Positions 17,589-24,784 of a stretch of 64,000 nt of DNA are shown here, piece after piece. Position 1 is the first letter of the stretch, and every line of letters starts with the position of its first letter. The position numbers and the translations under genes are program-made. Below the pieces are notes generated by a model. It had not been told where the DNA came from, did not search any database, and saw only the letters and a list, made by a program, of their open reading frames with translations. Origin of the DNA: JANQMY01 sp965228775. Its GTDB lineage: Bacteria; Pseudomonadota; Alphaproteobacteria; JANQMY01. The DNA lies in NCBI GenBank assembly GCA_965228775.1, contig OZ245840.1, positions 2,046,001 through 2,110,000 of the forward strand, read 5' to 3'.

Positions 17589-17903
17589 CTAGGGAATGTG
17601 AACACGGACCGAGACGCCGCCAGGACCGCGGCGATAGTAATGCCGCTTGCCGTGATGATAGTAAATGGCTGCCGGCGCAGGCGGCTTGGTTCGATGGCGC
17701 GGGTCGCCCTGCCATGTCCAGGCCGCTGCCGGGCAAAGGGCGACAGGCGCACCGGGAGGGACCTCGACTGGATTGTTATGGTGCCGGGTAATCTCGGGGC
17801 AGTGTTCCGGATGGAAAGTCCATTCGGCATTCACCGGTGTGCTGACAAGGACCGCCGTCAGAAGACTGAATGCACCGACAATCGCCGTTTTTCTTAGAAA
17901 CAT
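17589..17903 (-). CDS. small Sec-exported protein, probable T3SS regulon member (104 aa)
   Basis: A clear signal peptide: MFLRKTAIVGAFSLLTAVLV followed by STPVNA and predicted cleavage before EWTFHP. The mature part is about 78 residues, rich in Pro, His and Tyr, with the basic run HHGKRHYYRRGPGG and two cysteines. AAGGAG lies 8 bases before the ATG. A 38-bp promoter element like those of sctC and the sctN operon lies 76-113 bases upstream. No family recognised. A periplasmic or surface accessory of the secretion apparatus is possible, but only the promoter supports this. Confidence 0.6.
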   Translation of the reverse strand: MFLRKTAIVGAFSLLTAVLVSTPVNAEWTFHPEHCPEITRHHNNPVEVPPGAPVALCPAAAWTWQGDPRHRTKPPAPAAIYYHHGKRHYYRRGPGGVSVRVHIP

Positions 17904-17978
17904 TATTGACTACTCCTTCTTAAACTCACCCTTAGGCTGTACCGCCCAGCAATCGCGGCAACACCATAAGAGAGAAAT

Positions 17979-18016
17979 GTTTAGAAAGGCTCGTCTTTGA
18001 CAGCATGAGAGTCTCA
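17979..18016 (-). promoter_or_regulatory. 38-bp T3SS regulon promoter element (variant)
   Basis: Minus strand: TGAGACTCTCATGC with C at position 14, and TAAAC at the downstream box position (CTAAAC overlapping it), followed by ATTTC as in the copy at 17318. Less conserved around positions 15-17 than other copies. It faces the small secreted-protein gene. Confidence 0.5.
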
Positions 18017-18047
18017 TTCCGTCAGTGTACGTTCACACTGATCACAA

Positions 18048-18251
18048 CTAACACTTGGTAACCCGCCAACGGTCTTTCACCGCGATGTTTCTAACGCGCG
18101 CATAGATCTTATAGGCATCATCTTCGCGTTTAAATCGGCGTGCCTTCCCGCGTACGGTCGTCACCTCCACCTTGTCGCCGCGCAAGGTAAAGCCGGTAAA
18201 CCAGTCGCGTTCCCAACCGGTGCTTTTGTCGATGCGCGCAATAACGAACAC
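18048..18251 (-). CDS. small hypothetical protein (67 aa)
   Basis: No family recognised. It would start at GTG 18251 with GGAG too close upstream for a strong ribosome-binding site. The sequence is basic with alternating beta-like pattern (VIARIDKSTGWERDWFTGF, VEVTTVRGKARRFKREDDAY). It lies 88 bases after sctB on the same strand and could be the last gene of the translocator unit. Real but minor, or spurious. Confidence 0.35.
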   Translation of the reverse strand: MFVIARIDKSTGWERDWFTGFTLRGDKVEVTTVRGKARRFKREDDAYKIYARVRNIAVKDRWRVTKC

Positions 18252-18338
18252 ACTCCGTCTCGTTTCACTTGAATTCCGTTGTGTTACCTGCTTGTTCCAA
18301 GCGCTACATGAAAGGCGCGAGGCCCGCCGAAGAATGCC

Positions 18339-19124
18339 CTACCCCAATCGGTTGATGACAACGGTCAAGGCGGCATCATCCTTGCTGCCCGCTTCTCCCA
18401 ATGCCTGAATGGCGCTGCGAATGGTCTGCATGGTGCTTTGAACACCATCGTTGAATTCCGATTGGAAGCTCTGATAAAGGGTGGCGAACTTGTCCTTCTT
18501 GGCAATCGCGGCTTCGTCGTATGTTGCCACACCCTTTTCAATCGAACCGCCGATCCCTTCAAGCGCGTGACCGACACCCGCAACACCCTGCGATTTTGCC
18601 AGCGTGAGCTGTGGTTGTGTTCCACGATAGCCGATCGCGGCAGAGCTAGCGCTGAAACCGAGCCCGACGACTGATGTCGTAATGCCGATGGCCATACTTT
18701 TGTCAGCCTGTTCGTGCATTCGGTCGACCTTTTTGTCCACCGCATGAGCATAGCGGTCTCGGGACTGGCTCATAAGCTGATGGTCCTGCTGATGCAGATC
18801 GCTCATGACCGAAACCAGCTGGCTCATCATTGTTTTGACAATGGCAAGAATATCGACTGTGGATGTCATATCCGTGTTGATTACTAAAGTTAGGTCTTTC
18901 ACCCCGTCGGCGGCTTTTGGGTTAGGCGGAGGAATGTCGTGCCTTTGGTTAGGGATCTCGACCTTGCCGCCATTATCTGCCCTAGACCATGTGAGCTGAG
19001 CGTCGATAAAACCGCGTCCAGTTTTTTCGACTGATTTCGCAGCTCCAGCTGACCCGGGCCCGTCTGAGCGATGGGGAATGTCCGCTATCTGCGGACCATT
19101 TCCGATTGTCGAAGTTCCACCCAT
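18339..19124 (-). CDS. sctB: minor hydrophobic translocator SctB (YopD-like)
   Basis: Second translocon component, expected to insert into the host membrane with SctE. A single hydrophobic segment (SMAIGITTSVVGLGFSASSA, residues 143-162) is preceded by a helical region (LVSVMSDLHQQDHQLMSQ) and followed by a C-terminal amphipathic region. Low-complexity polar N-terminus, no signal peptide. Size (261 aa) and the single membrane segment fit YopD/PopD rather than YopB. Position after the SycD chaperone and SctE genes repeats the lcrH-yopB-yopD order. Sequence similarity itself is weak, as is usual for this family. Confidence 0.8.
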   Translation of the reverse strand: MGGTSTIGNGPQIADIPHRSDGPGSAGAAKSVEKTGRGFIDAQLTWSRADNGGKVEIPNQRHDIPPPNPKAADGVKDLTLVINTDMTSTVDILAIVKTMMSQLVSVMSDLHQQDHQLMSQSRDRYAHAVDKKVDRMHEQADKSMAIGITTSVVGLGFSASSAAIGYRGTQPQLTLAKSQGVAGVGHALEGIGGSIEKGVATYDEAAIAKKDKFATLYQSFQSEFNDGVQSTMQTIRSAIQALGEAGSKDDAALTVVINRLG

Positions 19125-19157
19125 AGTCTTGCTCTTTCCGTATTGGTGGCGCGTTAC

Positions 19158-20492
19158 TTAAGCTGTGCGCCCGGTACTGGTGCCCATATTCGAAATTGAA
19201 GCCATCTTCGCAGTGTTAAGCTTCGAAAGCGTTTCAGATGGCGCTTTCGCGGCGTTCTGCATTTCCGCATACATCTGTGCCAGAGCTTCCGTAATTTCGT
19301 TCATGAGACTTAGTTGAAACGTCATCACTTTTTGGATGTTCGCGAGCCTCGCGCGGGAATCTGTCGTATCGTGACCGAGAACAGCAACATCAATGTCATT
19401 CACCGTCTTTCCGGTCGCGGAGGTTATCTGCAGCGTATGTCCGACGCGGGACAGGCCTGTTTCAACTTTGTGCAAATCTTCAACCCGCTTCGCATCTTTG
19501 AGGTTTTGGGCAATATTGGAATTACTCGCGGCACCGTCCGATGCTCCGTCTACGGCGTTCTTACCGGAATTCCCAGCCTTTGCCGCACCCTGTCCGGCGG
19601 CTTGCCCCGCATCCACGGCGTCGTCCGCGAATTGCTGCCCTTTATTTGCCGTCCGCGCCATATCGGAGACACCTTTGACCAGATCGTCTGCCATCTGAGA
19701 ACCCGACGATGCGCCGGACATGGAGGATCCTGCCTGGGCCGCCGTTTCAGCGGACTCACTGGCGATTTTAGCGGCGTTTGCGCCAGTTTTCGCTCCTTGA
19801 GAGGCGATCTCCGCACCGCCTTCGGCAACCGTTTTGGCCGAGTTGGCGGCGGCAGCCATTCCGGCTAAACTGAAGGCAATCTGCAAAGCCATCATAGTAT
19901 AGCTCACAGCTTCCGCTGCTTTCGGGTCTTTTTTTGCGAGATCTTCGTAGGCGCCCGCCGATGTGGCGATCTGGTTACCAAGCCCAATACCGGTCCCGAC
20001 AACCATGCACGTAGCGGCAACAGGCCCGAGCGACCCCATGGACGCGGCCGTAAGCAGCACGGCCGCCGTTGTACCAATCCACCCCCACATCTCGGCAGAC
20101 TTTTGCTGCTTTTCCATCTTGCGTTCCATCCGCTCGATCTTTTCAAACATCTTTGCGCGGGCTTCATTTTTCTGCTCAATCGTATCCCTGTTACGTTCAA
20201 GCATACCTTCAGAGATTTTCACCGTCTGTCCTTGTAAGGACGCACTCAGATTCGCAAGCTGAATCATCATATCGTCCATCGACATCGGCCCCGGTTTCGC
20301 GGGTGAATGATCGAACGTGATCTGTGCAAGGATCTGGTGCTTGCCGCTCTCGGTCTCGCGCTGCACCGTGAGGACCTGGACGTTGCCAATGCCTTTGGCC
20401 ACGCCGGCGTTTTCCGGCGCGCCGGGCCTTCCGACACTAACCTGATAATCTCGCGCCGCAGGTTGAAGCGCTGGATCCGAAATCGACGGCAT
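19158..20492 (-). CDS. sctE: major hydrophobic translocator SctE (YopB-like)
   Basis: Pore-forming translocon protein. A coiled-coil segment (KMFEKIERMERKMEKQQKSA, about 114-133) leads into a long hydrophobic hairpin (GWIGTTAAVLLTAASMGSLG at 137-156, continuing to ~171) and a second membrane helix (VSYTMMALQIAFSLAGMAAA, 196-215). This is the YopB/SipB/EspD layout. Helical Ala-rich C-terminal half. The ATG overlaps the stop of the chaperone gene (TAATG), giving coupled translation of chaperone and client. 444 aa is typical of the family. Confidence 0.88.
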   Translation of the reverse strand: MPSISDPALQPAARDYQVSVGRPGAPENAGVAKGIGNVQVLTVQRETESGKHQILAQITFDHSPAKPGPMSMDDMMIQLANLSASLQGQTVKISEGMLERNRDTIEQKNEARAKMFEKIERMERKMEKQQKSAEMWGWIGTTAAVLLTAASMGSLGPVAATCMVVGTGIGLGNQIATSAGAYEDLAKKDPKAAEAVSYTMMALQIAFSLAGMAAAANSAKTVAEGGAEIASQGAKTGANAAKIASESAETAAQAGSSMSGASSGSQMADDLVKGVSDMARTANKGQQFADDAVDAGQAAGQGAAKAGNSGKNAVDGASDGAASNSNIAQNLKDAKRVEDLHKVETGLSRVGHTLQITSATGKTVNDIDVAVLGHDTTDSRARLANIQKVMTFQLSLMNEITEALAQMYAEMQNAAKAPSETLSKLNTAKMASISNMGTSTGRTA

Positions 20493-21040
20493 TACCCATC
20501 CTCTGCCGTGTTCGGGGTCACCATTTCAAGAATGGAAACGCCGCGCTCGCGAGCCTCCCGATGTGCGGATTTATCGCCGCACAGTTCAATCCCATGTTTC
20601 AATGCGTCGATCGCCGACTCCATATCACCACACGCCAGGTAACAGTCCGCGGCCTTAAGAATCGGCGTTGGGTCGTTGTCCGTCATCATGTGGGCGATCA
20701 CATAGGCGCCCGCCGCCGCGGCATAATCTTGGCTGCCGAACCGGCAGGCGCCGAGCGCCATCCAATAGGTTTCATTTAGGTGATCGACCATGCACAGAAA
20801 TGCGAAAAGACGGTGGGCTTCCTCGAACCGGCAGGCCTGAAACTCGTTATAAGCAATGCCGTAAATGGCCTCCATCGACCCATCGGTGAAACCGTTGACG
20901 TCTTTCATAACCAGCTCGCCATTCAGCGCAGCCACCGCCGTATCGGCAACCTTCTCGTTCGGAATGCCGGGAATCACCTCGCCAAAGCGTTCGACCGCCG
21001 CACGAATGTCCGCTTCGGTAAGTTGGATGCTTTCCGTCAT
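20492..21040 (-). CDS. class II translocator chaperone, SycD/LcrH family (TPR)
   Basis: 182 aa with three TPR motifs: AIYGIAYNEFQACRFEEAHR, TYWMALGACRFGSQDYAAAA and PILKAADCYLACGDMESAID. This is the LcrH/SycD/PcrH signature, and the protein expected to keep SctE and SctB soluble before export. GGAG lies 8 bases before the ATG. It sits immediately before sctE with overlapping codons and immediately after the tip-protein genes, as in lcrV-lcrH-yopB-yopD. Confidence 0.92.
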   Translation of the reverse strand: MTESIQLTEADIRAAVERFGEVIPGIPNEKVADTAVAALNGELVMKDVNGFTDGSMEAIYGIAYNEFQACRFEEAHRLFAFLCMVDHLNETYWMALGACRFGSQDYAAAAGAYVIAHMMTDNDPTPILKAADCYLACGDMESAIDALKHGIELCGDKSAHREARERGVSILEMVTPNTAEDG

Positions 21041-21064
21041 GGCGATACTCCGTTCCTGGATTTA

Positions 21065-22474
21065 TTAGCGGTTCAAGTTGCCGATGATGGCATTCAACAT
21101 CGAGTTCCACTTGGCCTCGAAATTCGTCTGCGTCTGGACAGCTTGCTGATATTTATCCATGGTTTGCTGCAGTTTGGTCATCGTTGCCGTCGATTCAGAA
21201 TTCAGCACGTCGTTTCTTTCGCCGATTGTCGTCATCATGCTATTGATGTCCGATTGGCTCACCTTGCCTAAATCAGCATCCGATTTGACCAAGCCCTCAT
21301 TATGGAGATATCCGGCGAGGGACACCGTATTGCCCGCGCCATCTTCGAACGTCACTTCACTGAGGTTCACGTCTCTGCCGTCGTCCGGCATGCTGCCTCG
21401 CAACGCCGCCATAGCATTGGTGTTGGTCGCAATCACTTTGTTTTGTTGATCGACCGTATTCGCGTATTCACGCACCTGATTGTCCAGGGTTTCTATTCGG
21501 TCTGCCATCACTTGAAACATCAGCGTACCAAGATCTATGCGCCCCTGCTCGCCGACCCCCATATCGGCGAGAACGCTGGGGGCCATCACTTCACCTTGCG
21601 GAGGAGTGTACACATTATCCGGTGCCGCATTGGGCCGACCGTTACTCGGCCCACCAACGGGGGCATCAGCAGGGCCCCGACCGGGGCCGGCGCCATGCCC
21701 ATGATCCGATATGGGCGCCCACCCGCTGCCAAGCGAATGGAGGTGGTTTACCAACGCATCTTTTTTCGTGTCGCTCAGATTTACGAAGTCATCGATATCG
21801 GACAGTGTGGCAGCAAGCGCATTGTTACTGGTGTCGAAATTCCAATTTGTATAGTTCTGAATATGTGCCTGTTGACCTGGCTGCATATTCGACAAGAAAA
21901 TCGAAAGCCGTCCTTGTTCAGGATTGGGCGCCGAGTGCGTTTCCGTATACTTGATTTTGTCTTTACCGTCCCGTTCCTTGATCTTAGCATCGTATTCGAT
22001 GGAACGATCAGACATGACGTCAAGTGCGAATTGTCGGTCTTCTCCGTTTAGAGAGAAAAAATTCGCCAATGACTTACCTAAGTCATCTTCACTGACACCA
22101 CCAACAAGAAGGCCACCAGCCATAATCAGCATGTCGGCGTCTTGCTGGGAAATATCCCCGTCGATCACAGCCTGGTTTAGGAAGTCCGGCGTAAAGAAGA
22201 GCGCCATTTCCTTAAGCTCTTCCATCTCCTTAGACGTAAGCTGCTCACCGGACATGATCTTGAGCTGAATATCATTATACAGGCCGGAATCATGATGCTT
22301 GGCAAGCTCTTCAATTTGCTTGTCTTCGTGTTTGTTGATTCTGCCTTTATTGCCTTCGCCTTTGGCGCCACGCACCTCATAATTGGGGTCGTCTGAAACC
22401 CCTTTCTTACGAATGGCGGTATCATCCGTGGTGTAATCGTGAACAGAAATACCGTTGACGTTGATGGTGCTCAT
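21065..22474 (-). CDS. needle-tip candidate (SctA/LcrV position), copy 1 (469 aa)
   Basis: No direct family match. It occupies the lcrV place between an LcrG-like gene and the SycD chaperone. The N-terminal ~180 residues are acidic and helical, with regularly spaced EF-like 'GxxLTSKEMEEL' stretches. The middle has a Gly/Pro-rich linker (AGPGRGPADAPVGGPSNG). The C-terminal third holds two long helices (VMADRIETLDNQVREYANTV, and SESTATMTKLQQTMDKYQQA at the end) that could form the coiled coil of LcrV/IpaD or the filament of EspA/Bsp22-type proteins. It is homologous to the 424-aa product of the next gene upstream. A needle-tip or filament role is inferred from position and helical ends. Confidence 0.65.
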   Translation of the reverse strand: MSTINVNGISVHDYTTDDTAIRKKGVSDDPNYEVRGAKGEGNKGRINKHEDKQIEELAKHHDSGLYNDIQLKIMSGEQLTSKEMEELKEMALFFTPDFLNQAVIDGDISQQDADMLIMAGGLLVGGVSEDDLGKSLANFFSLNGEDRQFALDVMSDRSIEYDAKIKERDGKDKIKYTETHSAPNPEQGRLSIFLSNMQPGQQAHIQNYTNWNFDTSNNALAATLSDIDDFVNLSDTKKDALVNHLHSLGSGWAPISDHGHGAGPGRGPADAPVGGPSNGRPNAAPDNVYTPPQGEVMAPSVLADMGVGEQGRIDLGTLMFQVMADRIETLDNQVREYANTVDQQNKVIATNTNAMAALRGSMPDDGRDVNLSEVTFEDGAGNTVSLAGYLHNEGLVKSDADLGKVSQSDINSMMTTIGERNDVLNSESTATMTKLQQTMDKYQQAVQTQTNFEAKWNSMLNAIIGNLNR

Positions 22475-22520
22475 AACTGAATTCCTACAATCCGCATTGA
22501 ATGCGCCTTACTTCAGCTTC

Positions 22521-23795
22521 CTATCGGCCATAGTTTTGAATAACAGCCATTTTCTGACTGTTGAATTTCGACTCACACTGGGTTTGCTGTGTTGTGCACT
22601 GATTATATTTGTCCATGGACTGCTGAAGCTTGGTCATCTCTTGCGTCGATTCTGAAGATATGATGTCGGATTTTGACCTGAGGCTGGAAAGCTGGCTATC
22701 GATAGCCGTTCGGTCGAGTTTTTTGTCGAGCTTCGATGCATCCCCAATGATGTTATTGTCGACCAAATAGTCGGACAGCAGCACTTCTTTGCCATGAGCA
22801 TCTTGGAACGTGACTTCGGATAGGTCCGTTTTCTTCTCGCCCGTCGACGCCGCACGAACGGCGGTCATTGCATTGTTCAACGTCTTCAGCTCGTCGTTCT
22901 TTTCTTGAACGCCTTCCGCATATCCTCGAACTTGCTGGTCGAGCGTATCTACCCGGTCCGCCAAGACCTGATACAAAAGAGACGCAACATCAACGACTTC
23001 ATCGTCCGAAAAGCCCATTTTCTTAAAGTGCTCCGGCCCATGAACGTCACCCCCGCCCCGCCCAGTACCGAGTTGATGAAAATGATTGATAAGATCGGTT
23101 TGGTGGTGTGGCCCCATACCGGGAAAGCCCGGGAGGGTTCCGAGTGCCGCCGTCAATGCGTCTCGTGATGACTCAAAATTCCCTGCAACGAAATTCTGGG
23201 GCGTTCCCGGTCCGTGCCGAGGAGTCGATAGGAACAGGGCCAACCGTTGTTGGTTGGTCGAAAGGTCGCCTTCCTTCTCCGAGTGCTTTATCTTGTCATT
23301 GCGGGCAAGCCCAAACCAGCTTCCGTCCTTCTTAACTTCAGTTTTACGCGACGAATCCCTGTCCGACATCTCATCGATGCAGTACTTCTGTGCATCGGGG
23401 GGTAACTTAAAGAAATTATCGAGAGCCCGCCCCTTGGCATCACCGGTTATGCCAGCGTCCTTCAAAGTGTCGGATAAGATAAGAAAAGCTGCAGCTTCCT
23501 GAGAAATTTTTCCCTTGTCGGCAAGACGGGCTAGCTCAGCAGGAGAAAGGTGCTCCGCGATCTTTTCGAGCTGCGCATGCTCTTCTGTTGTGAGGCCTTC
23601 TCCGTTCTGGATATTGCGCATCATGCTTTCGAGCGTACCGTCTTTTTCCTTTGAGACGACTTTGTCGACGAGCTTATCGTTGTGCTTATCGATCCTCTTA
23701 TCAATGGCGTCGTCGCCCGTTATGTTCGCCGTCCAATTTAGATCGTTTCGGTTAGAAACATTCACGTTGGACTGGATTACAGCGTCATTACCCAT
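22521..23795 (-). CDS. needle-tip candidate (SctA/LcrV position), copy 2 (424 aa)
   Basis: Paralogue of the 469-aa protein encoded next to it. The shared segments run in the same order: GEGLTTEEHAQLEKIAEHLS (copy 1 has GEQLTSKEMEELKEMALFFT), SQEAAAFLILSD, CIDEMSDRDSS, QQRLALFLSTPRHGPG, VASLLYQVLADRVDTLDQQV, and the terminal SESTQEMTKLQQSMDKYNQC. The linker is shorter and His/Gly-rich (HQLGTGRGGGDVHGPEHFK). Two tip proteins in tandem are unusual: Yersinia and Pseudomonas have one. They could form a mixed tip, act at different stages, or one could build a filament. Confidence 0.65.
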   Translation of the reverse strand: MGNDAVIQSNVNVSNRNDLNWTANITGDDAIDKRIDKHNDKLVDKVVSKEKDGTLESMMRNIQNGEGLTTEEHAQLEKIAEHLSPAELARLADKGKISQEAAAFLILSDTLKDAGITGDAKGRALDNFFKLPPDAQKYCIDEMSDRDSSRKTEVKKDGSWFGLARNDKIKHSEKEGDLSTNQQRLALFLSTPRHGPGTPQNFVAGNFESSRDALTAALGTLPGFPGMGPHHQTDLINHFHQLGTGRGGGDVHGPEHFKKMGFSDDEVVDVASLLYQVLADRVDTLDQQVRGYAEGVQEKNDELKTLNNAMTAVRAASTGEKKTDLSEVTFQDAHGKEVLLSDYLVDNNIIGDASKLDKKLDRTAIDSQLSSLRSKSDIISSESTQEMTKLQQSMDKYNQCTTQQTQCESKFNSQKMAVIQNYGR

Positions 23796-23850
23796 CGGTC
23801 ATTCCACATATTATCTAGACGGAAAGCAATTCTTCAAAAAGCTGAGACTT

Positions 23851-24135
23851 CTAAAGCTTCACGCGCGTTCTCTTAATGCGTTTCTTTTTCTTCTTCGCCG
23901 GGGCGGTAGCCGCTTCTTCCTCTTTTCGCATTTGAGCACATAGCCCAGCGACGCCGGTCTTCATTGTAATCTCAGCCATCTCCTCTCTGGAAACGCCAAG
24001 TTTCTCGAAGATTGCATCTGTACCGGCCACAGTCTCTCTCGCCTCCGCGAGGAGCGCATCCATTTTGGAGATTGTCTCTTCCACCGACAAATTTCCTTCT
24101 GCCTGCTCGCCAGCTGGCTGCTCTGCCTCTTCCAT
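23851..24135 (-). CDS. LcrG-like tip-protein chaperone/regulator (94 aa)
   Basis: Same size and layout as LcrG/PcrG: an acidic start, one helix (TISKMDALLAEARETVAGTD), the turn LGVSREEMAEI that matches LGLTPEAVMKI of LcrG, a second short helix, and a very basic tail (KKKKKRIKRTRVKL). It is first in the unit, before the two tip candidates, as lcrG precedes lcrV. I start it at ATG 24135 (AAGGTGG 6-9 bases upstream); GTG 24144 is possible. LcrG binds LcrV and blocks secretion from inside. The similarity is short, so the assignment leans on position. Confidence 0.6.
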   Translation of the reverse strand: MEEAEQPAGEQAEGNLSVEETISKMDALLAEARETVAGTDAIFEKLGVSREEMAEITMKTGVAGLCAQMRKEEEAATAPAKKKKKRIKRTRVKL

Positions 24136-24784
24136 CTTGTCCACCTTTCCGTATACTGAATATTTTCAGCACAACTTTTACCGACAAAAATTTCATACTC
24201 ACTCTGTATGCAAACTGTTAAAAGAAAGTATGAAAGACACTTAAAACCACAGCAATCCATGGCGCTTGAGATTGCCATGTAACGACGTTGCCCATTGTCC
24301 ACAATTTGTGTCACCTAAAAAAAATATAGCCGCACAAATTGGTGAGACTACGAGACAAGCTCCCCAAAACAATTCGCAATTATTTCCTGAAAAGATACAG
24401 TTTCAGCGGCGGCGCCTGGTCATCACTTCCAGAGAACTCAGAAGTCAAGACAGTTCAAAAGACTACACCTGTCACACTTCGCATGATAAGGCGCCGCCTT
24501 TTAACAATGAACTCAAACCCCACCGTTTAGGCCGATTGTTTGAAACGGGAATACGATAATGCGACTTTCAGCGCTTTGCTCATTACACATTACACGGATG
24601 AACAACCTAAACTTCTTGGCAGGCCTCAAGATAGCGCCGCGCTTCATTCGTGGTTAAGACGTTTTGCGTAACCTTAATCCGTAATTCAACAGTCAACCTT
24701 GTAGCGCATACTGAGCACCGGGCAAGTCGAGTCGAGAGAATGATCGAAAAAGAGGCCCAGAGATCCCGACACTCTCGAAACTCC
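24136..24784. other. divergent intergenic region between the tip/translocator unit and sctC
   Basis: About 650 bases without a convincing gene. It holds the plus-strand promoter element at 24343-24380 for sctC. The sctC reading frame is open back to GTG 24650, so part of the right end could be coding if translation starts earlier. A partial, less convincing match to the promoter element (GGGCAAC near 24291-24297, minus strand) faces the lcrG-like gene. Confidence 0.4.
24343..24380 (+). promoter_or_regulatory. 38-bp T3SS regulon promoter element
   Basis: Plus strand: TGAGACTACGAGACAAG, 16 bases, GCAAT. Nearly the same as the copy at 59713-59750 (TGAGACCCCGAGACAAG, 16 bases, GTAAG); after that box both keep CCAAA in the spacer. 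It faces sctC, whose start is about 400 bases downstream, an unusually long leader. Confidence 0.6.

Noticed and set aside
24286..24330. Minus-strand promoter element for the lcrG-like unit
   Set aside because: GGGCAAC is present but no TGAGAC stands at the right distance and the downstream box is CTCAA; too weak to call.
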